DNA from: a virus
Direction: 5' to 3' (one strand)
DNA: 27,499 nucleotides
Virus record (IMG/VR): IMGVR_UViG_3300017765_003651
Location: 1 to 27,499 of that record
A program made the translations under genes and the position numbers. The notes below the pieces were generated by a model. It did no database searches. It saw only the letters and a list, made by a program, of their open reading frames with translations, and was not told the origin of the DNA. How positions within the stretch are numbered: the first letter of the stretch is position 1; each line of letters opens with the position of its first letter. Positions 7,828 through 15,776 of this stretch are shown here, piece by piece.

Positions 7828-8276
7828 GTTCTAAAATTATTTTTATTTTTAACTGAACTTATTCCTACTCTAGGTAATTTACCATCATTAGATATTTTAA
7901 ATATTTTATTTACTCCTGGATATTTATTTTCTAAATTAGAACATTTATACGCTCCTACAGATTCATGACACCCATTATCTAAAACATATGTAAATAAGTT
8001 TGGTAAATTATAATCTCTTATAGTGTGAGTAATACCTAAATGCATTAGAAGTGCTCCATCACCACTTAAAACTACTACGTCTTTTTTTGTATTTAATGCT
8101 ATACCTAATCCTATACATGGGGCTATACCCATACTTCCTTGCATGTAAAGTATGTTGGGAAAAGATGGAAATTCATTATATACTGCTCGTGATATGTAAC
8201 CAGTATTAGTTACATATAAAGCTTTAGTTCCATGGGTTTTAAAAATTTTATGTATTGCTTCTTTTCTACTTAACAT
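7818..8276 (-). CDS. Phosphonopyruvate decarboxylase, C-terminal (thiamine-diphosphate-binding) subunit
   Basis: This 152-residue protein is the pyrophosphate-binding half of a Ppd/sulfopyruvate decarboxylase-type enzyme. It starts [10 protein letters not shown] like the family, has MQGSMGIAPCIGLGIAL, then GDG at 72-74 and N101 in LDNGCHESVG, which bind the Mg2+-ThDP pyrophosphate. The end KLPRVGISSVKNKNNF matches the family's closing LGRP...NK motif. About 35-40 residues that normally lie between the Ala/Cys-rich helix and that end appear to be missing. It overlaps the N-terminal half by 11 bases in another frame, and its ATG has a strong AAAGGAG at six bases. It would work only in complex with that half. 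Confidence 0.85.
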   Translation of the reverse strand: MLSRKEAIHKIFKTHGTKALYVTNTGYISRAVYNEFPSFPNILYMQGSMGIAPCIGLGIALNTKKDVVVLSGDGALLMHLGITHTIRDYNLPNLFTYVLDNGCHESVGAYKCSNLENKYPGVNKIFKISNDGKLPRVGISSVKNKNNFRTCL

Positions 8277-8661
8277 TATTTTCTCCTTTAACTATTATAT
8301 AATTTTGATATCCTATAGTTTGTAAGATTTTTTCATCAGTTTCCCCCATTACTTTATGTTGTTCAAGAGTATGTCTATGACCTATAACTAATAAAGGTTT
8401 TATTTCAAAAGGCATACATAAACTTGTTATGGGATTTATAATATTTCCTAATCCTGAGTTTTGTAAATATACACAAGATTTTTTACCTGCTACTTCAGCC
8501 CCAAAAGCTATTCCTACAGCTTGTCCCTCATTTGTAGCTATAACATGCTCAAAATCTGATTCTATTATATTATTTTGAAAAACTTTTAAAGCACTATCTG
8601 GTACACCTGTAAAAAAATTATAACCTTCGCTTACTAGTTTTTGAAACAAATTATCTATCAT
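8266..8661 (-). CDS. Phosphonopyruvate decarboxylase, N-terminal (pyrimidine-binding) subunit
   Basis: This 131-residue protein is the first half of a Ppd-type decarboxylase. It carries [13 protein letters not shown] at about 16-28, the catalytic Glu that activates thiamine diphosphate as E45 in ATNEGQAVG, and [16 protein letters not shown] at about 66-81, all hallmarks of phosphonopyruvate decarboxylase. It removes CO2 from phosphonopyruvate to give phosphonoacetaldehyde and so drives the unfavourable PEP mutase step forward. It is shorter than usual: the final strand and linker before the second half (about 30 residues) are absent. In most bacteria both halves are one chain of ~380 residues. 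Sulfopyruvate decarboxylase ComDE gives a precedent for split chains. Confidence 0.87.
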   Translation of the reverse strand: MIDNLFQKLVSEGYNFFTGVPDSALKVFQNNIIESDFEHVIATNEGQAVGIAFGAEVAGKKSCVYLQNSGLGNIINPITSLCMPFEIKPLLVIGHRHTLEQHKVMGETDEKILQTIGYQNYIIVKGENNVK

Positions 8662-9938
8662 TTAGTTCCCGGTATTAAATTTAATATTTCTTTTATACTC
8701 ATACAGTAATCATCACTTGCTTCCTTACTTTTTTTATTTTTTAAAATCGATTCTGCTGTTTTAACCATAGCAGGATAAGCACTTCTTAATAAGTGATTTG
8801 CATATATAATAATATTTGCACCTTTTTCAATTAATATATCTTCTGTTACACTATTGTAAGATGATGGTACAACAACTAATGGGACTTTTTTATCAAATTT
8901 TTTATATTCATCACAAAAATCAAATATTTCAGTTGGGTCTTCTTCTTTGCTATGAATCATAACACCATCAACACCTGCATCAATATATGCTTTAGCTCTT
9001 TTTAGTGCATCTTCTAATCCAGCTTTTAATATTAAACTTTCAATTCTAGCTATAATCATAAAATCTTCCCCTACTAAAGATGATTTACCTATTTTAATTT
9101 TTTTAGAAAATCCTTCAATTGAGTCCTGTGTTTGTTTTACATCAGTACCAAATAAAGAATTCTTTTTAAGTCCCACTTTATCTTCTATAATAATAGCTGA
9201 TACACCTAATCTTTCTAATGTTTTTACTGTAAATGCAAAATGTTCAGGTTTACCACCTGTATCACCATCTAATATAATAGGTTTAGTAGTTACTTCTAAT
9301 ACATCATTTAACGTACTATATCTATCAATTAATTCAATATCTGGTTTTCCTTTAGCAGTTGAATCAGTCAAACTAGACATCCATATACCATCAAATTCAT
9401 TATTATTATAAGATACGGTTTCAGCAATAATACCTGTTAACCCATTATGGGCTTCTAAAATTCTAACTATAGATTTATTTTCTATTAGTCTTCTTAGTTT
9501 TTTTTGTCTAATTTCAGGTGTAGTACCTATTTCTTTTAATGAATTATGTAATTGGGTTGATGATATACCTTTAGTATAGGGTATTTCTACTAATTCACCA
9601 CCCCATTTAGATAAAGTATTTATTACTTTTTGTCTTACTTCTTTTTGTACTCCTTGTTTCCAATCATCTCCATGAACTACATAATCTGGTTTATATGCTT
9701 TTAAATTTTCAGTATAATCCAAAGTATGTTGAGGGATAACAGTAAATACATGTTTAATATTTGATATGATTTCTTTTCTTTGATCATATGTTAAAGCTGG
9801 TAATCTTTTATAACTAGCTATAGCTTTATCTGTAAGGAGACCTACAATTACATTTCCATGTTTACTAGCTTCTTTAAGTATATTCATATGGCCAGGATGT
9901 ACTAAATCCGCACTCATTCCTACATAAACTTTTTTCAT
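8658..9938 (-). CDS. pepM: Bifunctional cytidylyltransferase-phosphoenolpyruvate mutase
   Basis: This 426-residue fusion has two clear domains. Residues 1-135 form a TagD/RfaE-type nucleotidyltransferase with HPGH at 14-17 and GISST at 124-128. Residues ~150-426 form phosphoenolpyruvate mutase, with IWMSSL, DGDTGG at 224-229, the diagnostic [10 protein letters not shown] at 252-261, R298 in IARIES, HSKEEDP, and IYANHLLRS. The mutase rearranges PEP to phosphonopyruvate, the committed step of nearly all natural phosphonates. The transferase half is expected to activate the phosphonate product with CMP. Such fusions exist in bacterial phosphonate clusters. It overlaps the decarboxylase gene downstream and the NeuB gene upstream by four bases each. 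Confidence 0.93.
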   Translation of the reverse strand: MKKVYVGMSADLVHPGHMNILKEASKHGNVIVGLLTDKAIASYKRLPALTYDQRKEIISNIKHVFTVIPQHTLDYTENLKAYKPDYVVHGDDWKQGVQKEVRQKVINTLSKWGGELVEIPYTKGISSTQLHNSLKEIGTTPEIRQKKLRRLIENKSIVRILEAHNGLTGIIAETVSYNNNEFDGIWMSSLTDSTAKGKPDIELIDRYSTLNDVLEVTTKPIILDGDTGGKPEHFAFTVKTLERLGVSAIIIEDKVGLKKNSLFGTDVKQTQDSIEGFSKKIKIGKSSLVGEDFMIIARIESLILKAGLEDALKRAKAYIDAGVDGVMIHSKEEDPTEIFDFCDEYKKFDKKVPLVVVPSSYNSVTEDILIEKGANIIIYANHLLRSAYPAMVKTAESILKNKKSKEASDDYCMSIKEILNLIPGTK

Positions 9939-10783
9939 CCTCTTAATTTTTTTCTAATTGGTAATTCACTTTCAGTTACTACTTTTATATCAGAACCTAA
10001 CATATCACCTACATCAATACATCGTTTTCTTAATTTATCCATTCCTACTACTTCTAAACTTGATTTTTGATCAGTACCCCATAATTCGTGAGATAATGTT
10101 ATGTGTCTTTCTATAACTTTAGCTCCTAAAGCAACCGCTACTACTGTTGGTTCTAAATCAGGTTCATGTCCTGAATAACCTATAGTGCATTTATACCTTT
10201 CTTTATAAAAAGGAATTAAACTTAAATTTAATTCTTTTCGTGGTGTTGGATAACTTGAATTAGTATGCATAACAACAGGTGTATTTCCATACTTGCAAAT
10301 TAAATTAAATGTATCATCAATTTCCTTTAATGTAGACATTCCTGTAGACATAATTACTTGTTTTCCTGTTTGGGCTGTTTGTTTTACTAATTCATGATTT
10401 GTAATTAAAGCCGAAGGGATTTTAATAAAGGGTACATTATACTCTACTAATAATTTTAAACTATCTAAATCCCAAACAGATGCAGTCCAATCTAATGGTT
10501 TTTCTTTACTATAACGATCAATTTCATCATACTGAGATTTATTAAATTCAACTCTATATTTATATTCTAAATAAGTCATTTTACCCCAAGGTGTATCACG
10601 CATAATATTTTTTTGGTGTTCGGGTACACATACATCTGGATTACGTTTTTGAAATTTAGAACAATCCCAATTACACGCGTTAACGGCATCTATTAATTTT
10701 TTACAAATCCCCATATCGCCGTTATGGTTAATGCCTATTTCTCCTATAAAATAAGGTTTAGTTAAGTTATTAAAATCTATCAT
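9935..10783 (-). CDS. NeuB-family nonulosonate synthase lacking the C-terminal SAF domain
   Basis: This 282-residue protein has the full NeuB barrel: [10 protein letters not shown] at about 14-23, [43 protein letters not shown] and VIERHITLS. NeuB condenses PEP with an N-acyl hexosamine, or its 6-phosphate, to make a nine-carbon acid such as neuraminic, legionaminic or pseudaminic acid. Usual members have ~340 residues and end with a small antifreeze-like (SAF) domain. Here the chain stops at [10 protein letters not shown], just after the barrel, so SAF is absent, which may change assembly or substrate. Which acid it makes cannot be told from sequence. It lies directly upstream of the PEP mutase fusion. 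Confidence 0.86.
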   Translation of the reverse strand: MIDFNNLTKPYFIGEIGINHNGDMGICKKLIDAVNACNWDCSKFQKRNPDVCVPEHQKNIMRDTPWGKMTYLEYKYRVEFNKSQYDEIDRYSKEKPLDWTASVWDLDSLKLLVEYNVPFIKIPSALITNHELVKQTAQTGKQVIMSTGMSTLKEIDDTFNLICKYGNTPVVMHTNSSYPTPRKELNLSLIPFYKERYKCTIGYSGHEPDLEPTVVAVALGAKVIERHITLSHELWGTDQKSSLEVVGMDKLRKRCIDVGDMLGSDIKVVTESELPIRKKLRG

Positions 10784-11073
10784 ATTTCTTCTATCCTTTT
10801 TGTTTTATCACATATTAATAAATCATAAGCTGGTTTTTCACCCACACTTAATTCATGGTATTGGCAGCCCCATTCATCTAACTGATTAGCTGTTGTTTCT
10901 AACCAATTAATACCTGTTACTGAACCTCTAGCTGTCCAATAGGTTATATGATGGCCTTCATCATATAATGTATTAATTTTTTCTATATTAGCCACATTTG
11001 GTTTAGCATCAGGATAATTTCTTTCTCCTTCATAAAAGCAAATTGTTTCATCTATATCTACGTAAATTACCAT
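10780..11073 (-). CDS. Small HAD-superfamily phosphatase-like protein
   Basis: This 97-residue protein starts MVIYVDIDETICFYEG, where DIDET is HAD motif I with nucleophile and acid Asp. YWTARGSVTG gives the Thr of motif II, and GEKPAYD the Lys of motif III. The motif IV region reads LLICDKTKR, where relatives have IDDK: one Asp appears to be replaced by Cys. There is no cap domain. The start at 11073 is chosen over 11082 because GGAGG lies nine bases before it. A likely role is removing the phosphate from a NeuB product or another sugar phosphate, but reduced activity is possible because of motif IV. Confidence 0.72.
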   Translation of the reverse strand: MVIYVDIDETICFYEGERNYPDAKPNVANIEKINTLYDEGHHITYWTARGSVTGINWLETTANQLDEWGCQYHELSVGEKPAYDLLICDKTKRIEEI

Positions 11074-11744
11074 GCTGTCCATCCTCCATCTACTTTAATT
11101 TCTGTACCTGTTATATAACTGGATTCTTTTTTTAAAAGAAAATCAAAACAAGAAGTTACTTCATTTATATTCATCATTCTTTTTATGGGAGTATTTTCAT
11201 TATATTTTTTAACAAAATTTTTATCAAATTCTTCTTGATGAACACCCCCTAGTATTACAGTGTTTATGTTAAAATTAGGATAGTAAGTAGCTAAATATTT
11301 AGTCATCATAACTACTGAGCTTTTAGATAAACCATACCCTATGTGTTTAGTAAAATTATTATATATATGGTGTTTAGGAGCAACTTCTCCATACAAGGAA
11401 GATACATTTATTATTTTACCATTTTTATTATTTTTAATAAAATTTCTACAAACATCAAACGCACTTATTACATTAACATTTAAATAATCTTTTATTTCAT
11501 TTAAATCAAAATCTACAGGTTCAATTTTTGTAGTATTTTTAAGAGGTAAAGGATTATAAGCATGTAATACTATTAACCCATATAAATTTTTATTTTTTTT
11601 AAAAAAGTTTTTTACAAAATTTTCATCTGTTAAATCATGACCTAATGATATGTCTAAATTTAATATTTCAAATTTATTATGAAAATATTCTTTTAGTTTA
11701 GTACCTATAAGACCCTCACTTCCTGTAATTACTATTTTTTTCAT
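11067..11744 (-). CDS. Short-chain dehydrogenase/reductase with intact catalytic residues
   Basis: This 225-residue SDR has the nucleotide motif TGSEGLIG at residues 7-14, NVNVISAFDV, the catalytic Ser in INVSSLYGEV, and YGLSK (YxxxK) around 137-141. It ends with TGTEIKVDGGWTAW, the standard SDR C-terminal motif. It should be a working NAD(P)-dependent oxidoreductase. Sugar or polyol oxidation or reduction within the nonulosonate/phosphonate block is plausible, but the substrate is unknown. It overlaps the HAD gene slightly and the second SDR by one base, so the two SDR genes are translated side by side. Confidence 0.84.
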   Translation of the reverse strand: MKKIVITGSEGLIGTKLKEYFHNKFEILNLDISLGHDLTDENFVKNFFKKNKNLYGLIVLHAYNPLPLKNTTKIEPVDFDLNEIKDYLNVNVISAFDVCRNFIKNNKNGKIINVSSLYGEVAPKHHIYNNFTKHIGYGLSKSSVVMMTKYLATYYPNFNINTVILGGVHQEEFDKNFVKKYNENTPIKRMMNINEVTSCFDFLLKKESSYITGTEIKVDGGWTAW

Positions 11745-12388
11745 TAGAATAAAAAGTTAGATTTACCACCATCAAAATTAATAGTGACCCCTGTTAGATA
11801 TTTTATATTATGTTGTACTATAGATTTTACTAAATTTCCTATTTCTTCAACTTGTCCCAATCTTCCTAATGGTAATCTTTTTTCTAAAGATTCTATATCT
11901 GAAACTAGACCACGTATTCTATCAGTATCAATAGGACCAGGAGCTATATTTATAGTTGTTATATTACGTTTAGCTAATTCTTTACTTAGACATTTAAGAA
12001 CACTAATAAAAGCGACTCTATATGCATTAGATAGAAGTAACTTTCCATCTGGTTCTTTTACATTATATGAAGAAACTAGGAAAATAAAACCACCATCATT
12101 TACTTTTATTTCTTGAATAATTTTTAAAAAACTATAAAATAATTGATTATGATATTTATTACAGTCTTCTTGTGTTATACTTTCAAAAGATTGAGAAAGG
12201 GGACCACCTGTATTTAAAACTAATATATCTGTTGTTTTTTCTTTTTTAATAAACTTTTCTACTTGTTGTATGTTAGAAGTATCTAAAGTTTTTGTAGAAG
12301 TTCTTGTAACATTTATATTTAAACTCTCTAAAGAATCAGCTATACCTTTACCAATTCCTCTATTTCCTGCTAGTACTAATGCTTTCAT
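11744..12388 (-). CDS. Divergent short-chain dehydrogenase-like protein without YxxxK
   Basis: This 214-residue protein has the SDR nucleotide motif GNRGIGKG at 8-15, LNTGGPLSQSF, the Ser region LVSSYN, and TGVTINFDGGK near the end. The usual YxxxK pair is absent: the aligned place reads LLLSNAYRVAFISVL, with Phe in the Lys position and SN..R instead. A known subset of SDRs, recognised by NTGGP and SN.xR, shows this pattern. Whether those enzymes catalyse the usual hydride transfer is not clear to me. It follows a canonical SDR gene with a one-base overlap, so it may be a paralogue with a different role or a partner of it. Confidence 0.78.
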   Translation of the reverse strand: MKALVLAGNRGIGKGIADSLESLNINVTRTSTKTLDTSNIQQVEKFIKKEKTTDILVLNTGGPLSQSFESITQEDCNKYHNQLFYSFLKIIQEIKVNDGGFIFLVSSYNVKEPDGKLLLSNAYRVAFISVLKCLSKELAKRNITTINIAPGPIDTDRIRGLVSDIESLEKRLPLGRLGQVEEIGNLVKSIVQHNIKYLTGVTINFDGGKSNFLF

Positions 12389-13110
12389 TATATTTTTATA
12401 TTCATTTGTTGTTTATTACCTGAGCCTATTGCTTTACTGAGGTTTTTTAGATTTTTAGTAACATTACATACATCACTTAAAAGTATAGCATGTTTATCAT
12501 CTGGATATTTAAAAAATGAATTTCTTTTTACATAAAATAATATATCAGAAGGTTGATAGCATAAAGCCATATACAACACATTAAAATTACTACAATGACT
12601 TCCATATGATACTTTTATATCAAATTTAGTTTTTAATGTATTAATTGCACTTAGATTACAATCTTCTATATCATATGATAATTGTGTATGATTTAAAACA
12701 ATGTTATTATTTTTATACTTACTGATAAAATTTTGTATAATATCTTCAGAACATGTTCCTGTAGATACTATTATTTTTTTATTGGTTGATAGTAATTTTT
12801 TTACTAATTTATCATTTGTAATATCGTTACGAATTATTTTATAAAAATTTACGTTTAAACTTTCAAAAAAATCAATTTGATTAATATCAGCAATAGCTAT
12901 TCCTACTTTCTTATTATTATTTTTTATTATTTTTATTAATTCTATATAATCAGAATTAGTTAATTTTAATTCTGGTTTTTTTTCATAATATTCAATTTCA
13001 CGTATTTGAAATGTAATACTATCTATATATGTATCTAATAACTTATATATATAATCTTTAGCTAATTCTTTACTTCCTAAATGATTTAAACCTATTTCAG
13101 CTATTAACAT
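12388..13110 (-). CDS. Second, divergent NeuB-like synthase
   Basis: This 240-residue protein keeps the NeuB order of motifs in weaker form: EIGLNHLGS at about 5-13, ITFQIRE, IADINQIDFF, VSTGTCS, VLNHTQLSY and VSYGSHCSNF. Where NeuB has the EKH.T motif it reads LFYVKRNSFF, so the metal- or substrate-binding Glu/His appear changed, and the later DH..S region reads PDDKHAIL. It has no SAF domain and is very rich in Asn, Lys and Ile. It may use PEP with an unusual acceptor, or have lost catalysis. It sits in the same block as the intact NeuB but is separated from it by the two SDR genes and HAD. Confidence 0.72.
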   Translation of the reverse strand: MLIAEIGLNHLGSKELAKDYIYKLLDTYIDSITFQIREIEYYEKKPELKLTNSDYIELIKIIKNNNKKVGIAIADINQIDFFESLNVNFYKIIRNDITNDKLVKKLLSTNKKIIVSTGTCSEDIIQNFISKYKNNNIVLNHTQLSYDIEDCNLSAINTLKTKFDIKVSYGSHCSNFNVLYMALCYQPSDILFYVKRNSFFKYPDDKHAILLSDVCNVTKNLKNLSKAIGSGNKQQMNIKI

Positions 13111-14287
13111 TATTTTTAAAATATTTAAGTGTTTTAGATAGACAATCTGCTTGTTTATCTATTTCAGATTGGTCTTTTTGATTACATGTAAATTGCATAA
13201 TATTTCTTTGAAGTTTTTCAGCAACAGGTGCTCTACCCCATCCTATTTTGCTATTTTTAAAACACGGTTCATTATACACTAATTGCCACGCTGCATATAT
13301 TCCATCACCACCAAATTCCATATATTTTTTTCTAAATTCTTGCCATGTTATCCCATATTTTTCTCCATTAAATAAAGCTGCAAATGTATAATACGAATTA
13401 GTATATCCTTTAGGGGTTTGTTGTGGAATTAGAATATCAAATTTAGATGATTTTACAGTTTGTAGATATTTTAATCCCATTTTACATCTTAATTCACATA
13501 ATTGGTCTATCTTTTCTACTTGTGATAATGCTACTGCAGCACATATTTCGGGTAATCTATAATTGTAAGCTAATATATTATGTCTTTTCCAATCAGGATT
13601 TTGAAATTTATCTCTTGATATTCTTACTTTTCCACTTGAAGCAGTTATATTTTTAAATCCTACTCCAGCATATTGTCTCATAAATTCTGCTAATATTGGA
13701 TTATCTGTAGTTACTATCCCCCCATCACCACAAGATAAGTGTTTAGAGTTTTCAAAACTCCAACTCCCAACGTCTCCAGCTGTTCCAGATATTTTGCCTC
13801 TATGGTCTGTGGCTAAAAAACATTGTGCACAATCCTCTAAAATATATAACCCATGTTCCTTTGCTATTTTTTCTATTTCTTCCATATTACACATCAAACC
13901 ATACAAATGTACTACCATTATAGCTTTAGTTTTAGGTGTAATTTTTTTCTTTATATCCTCGGGGTCTATATTAAAAGTATCTTTACATACATCAGCATAT
14001 ACAGGGGTAGCATTAGCGTGTGTTACAGCGTAACCACACATTGCTACTGTTAATGCTGGGATTATAACTTCATCACCTGGACCTACACCAAATGCTTCTA
14101 AAGCAGCATGTAAGGTAGATGTACCTGAATTACATCCTATACCATATTTTTGGTTATGTCTAGAAGCAAATGCATTTTCTAATCTTTCAGTAAATGCTCC
14201 TGTTTCACTTGCTCCAAATCCATTAGCTAATACTTCAGAAACGTATTTTAATTCTGTGGTTTCAAATCTCCAACCTTTATTTGACAT
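13097..14287 (-). CDS. DegT/DnrJ/EryC1/StrS-family PLP-dependent aminotransferase
   Basis: This 396-residue protein has the whole family pattern: GFGASETGAFTE, CNSGTSTLHAAL at 52-63, PALTVAMCGYAV, the aspartate of EDCAQ at 151-155 that holds the PLP ring, and the Schiff-base lysine K182 in SFENSKHLSCGDGG. It should transfer an amino group, usually from glutamate, onto a keto group of a nucleotide sugar, giving an amino sugar. The next gene downstream is NeuB-like and the one upstream is an SpsF-like cytidylyltransferase, so it may provide an amino sugar for a nonulosonate. It overlaps those genes by 14 and 11 bases. Confidence 0.9.
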   Translation of the reverse strand: MSNKGWRFETTELKYVSEVLANGFGASETGAFTERLENAFASRHNQKYGIGCNSGTSTLHAALEAFGVGPGDEVIIPALTVAMCGYAVTHANATPVYADVCKDTFNIDPEDIKKKITPKTKAIMVVHLYGLMCNMEEIEKIAKEHGLYILEDCAQCFLATDHRGKISGTAGDVGSWSFENSKHLSCGDGGIVTTDNPILAEFMRQYAGVGFKNITASSGKVRISRDKFQNPDWKRHNILAYNYRLPEICAAVALSQVEKIDQLCELRCKMGLKYLQTVKSSKFDILIPQQTPKGYTNSYYTFAALFNGEKYGITWQEFRKKYMEFGGDGIYAAWQLVYNEPCFKNSKIGWGRAPVAEKLQRNIMQFTCNQKDQSEIDKQADCLSKTLKYFKNNVNS

Positions 14288-15032
14288 CTTTTAAAATTAA
14301 CTTTATATTATTATTTTGGTTTTCACTCCAATTTTGTTCTAAATAATAATTTATTTTAGATACTTCTGGGTTATTATCAATATACGAAAGAATATCTTTT
14401 AAACCAAATTTTTTTGTATTAAAATATTCTATTATATTTTTAAAAAACTTAAAATCATCTTCATAATCTAAAGTCATTCTAATATCTTTACGTTTATACT
14501 CTTTAGGAATATTTTTTAAATTTTCTACATTAAATAATCCTGTATCTGTAAAATACACCCACATCATTTCAGTATCGTCTGTAGCTTTTATTTCGCATGC
14601 TTTTTTAAGTGCTTTATATTTTATTCCAAAAGTAAAAGCGCCACATACTACTTCATCTGTTTTTATAAAGTCTGCGTTAGTGTTTTTATATTGGTTTATA
14701 GCTAGATCTATAAGTTCTGGCTCACAAAATAAATCATCACCATCAGCTGTTATAAAAAAATCTATATTATATTGTTCGCAGGCTCCTTTCCATCTTTCTA
14801 ATTTATCTTTTACACTTCCCCTGTAATACTTAATATTATTAGATTTTGCTATATCACATAAAATATTATCTTCAGGTAAGGTAGTTGTACATAGTATTAT
14901 TAAATCAGATAGTTTTGAATTTTTTACTCTATCTATTAAATGTTCAATAGTTGTTTTATTATTTATTTTTAAAGTAGCTTTATTAGGTAATCTAGTAGAA
15001 CCTGATCTTACAGTGATTAATATTGCATTCAT
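14277..15032 (-). CDS. SpsF/NeuA-like cytidylyltransferase
   Basis: This 251-residue protein begins MNAILITVRSGSTRLPNKA, the nucleotide-binding R.GS.RLP.K motif of the CMP-sialate/CMP-Kdo synthetase superfamily and its SpsF branch. It has TTEHLIDRVK-type recognition (TIEHLIDRVKNSKL), LCTTTLPEDN, YRGSVKDKLERW and the metal-binding ITADGDDLF with an Asp pair. The reaction should be CTP plus an acidic sugar to CMP-sugar and pyrophosphate, the step after NeuB. It is the only stand-alone cytidylyltransferase in the window, in addition to the one fused to PEP mutase. Substrate is unknown. Confidence 0.82.
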   Translation of the reverse strand: MNAILITVRSGSTRLPNKATLKINNKTTIEHLIDRVKNSKLSDLIILCTTTLPEDNILCDIAKSNNIKYYRGSVKDKLERWKGACEQYNIDFFITADGDDLFCEPELIDLAINQYKNTNADFIKTDEVVCGAFTFGIKYKALKKACEIKATDDTEMMWVYFTDTGLFNVENLKNIPKEYKRKDIRMTLDYEDDFKFFKNIIEYFNTKKFGLKDILSYIDNNPEVSKINYYLEQNWSENQNNNIKLILKDVK

Positions 15033-15034
15033 AT

Positions 15035-15772
15035 TTAAATACTAAAACCATTAAAACCTTCCTGGTACATGTCTTTAAACATACCTTCTAATCCCGTAGA
15101 TATGGGATTTACAGTGATAATTTCAGTGTTTGGATAATATTTAGGGTACCAGTTTTTTAATTCATTCCACCAATATAATAAATGTTCATCACCTGTATCT
15201 ACACATGCTGGGTCTGCATAACCACAATCACAACCTACTAAGTATATTTTAGATACTCCCATGTATAATAAAAATTGGGTTACAGGAAATACTACATCAT
15301 GGCCTAAGGTAGCATATTTTGCTATGTTATGTGAAAAATATCCTAAATTATTTTCATAGGGGATACAATTTAATTCTCTAGATCTTTCTGGTGTTATATT
15401 TCCTCTTCCTATTACCCCATGGGATCTTCCATCTTCCCATGAAGAAGTAAATCTTATAAGATTTTTTAGTTCTGGATCAGCACATATTTCATCCATATCT
15501 TCAGCTTTATCTCTTCCTACTTTTCTTACAAAATATTCACTACCAAAAAACCAATAGTCTAATTCTTTTATATCTTCTCTACTATGGTAATCATATATAG
15601 CATTTACTCCTACTTTAATAAAATTTTCACTTCCCTCAATAGGTGTATATTTTTTAAGAGTGGGACCATGTCCGAATAATATAGCACTTTGGTCTTTATG
15701 TATATTTTTATATTCTTCTAAATGACCATTAAATTTAGAATCATATGTTTTATAAGTAGCTTTATAATGCAT
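15035..15772 (-). CDS. Rossmann-like protein of glycan block, possible transferase
   Basis: The 245-residue protein has an N-terminal strand-loop, AILFGHGPTLKKY at about 30-42, followed by IKVGVNAIYDY. This layout recalls the first half of DUF115-type and GT42 sialyltransferase folds, which bind a nucleotide with a G.GPSL loop. Later, LGHDVVFPVTQFLLYMGVSK and IYLVGCDCGY give a second strand pair. It lacks any motif that would settle the family, so only a weak link to sugar or nucleotide chemistry can be made. Its neighbours are a cytidylyltransferase and a methyltransferase, with two- to four-base gaps. Confidence 0.55.
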   Translation of the reverse strand: MHYKATYKTYDSKFNGHLEEYKNIHKDQSAILFGHGPTLKKYTPIEGSENFIKVGVNAIYDYHSREDIKELDYWFFGSEYFVRKVGRDKAEDMDEICADPELKNLIRFTSSWEDGRSHGVIGRGNITPERSRELNCIPYENNLGYFSHNIAKYATLGHDVVFPVTQFLLYMGVSKIYLVGCDCGYADPACVDTGDEHLLYWWNELKNWYPKYYPNTEIITVNPISTGLEGMFKDMYQEGFNGFSI

Positions 15773-15776
15773 TATT

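Noticed and set aside
8266-8276. Sequencing frameshift dividing one phosphonopyruvate decarboxylase gene
   Set aside because: Both parts end or begin at natural domain borders, the second has a strong ribosome site and the overlap has the same length as others in the block. It is kept as a possibility in the findings but not as a pseudogene call.
15035-15772. Sialyltransferase (GT42) call
   Set aside because: Only the N-terminal G.GP.L loop resembles GT42. The catalytic His and other motifs could not be placed, so the gene is left as a possible transferase.
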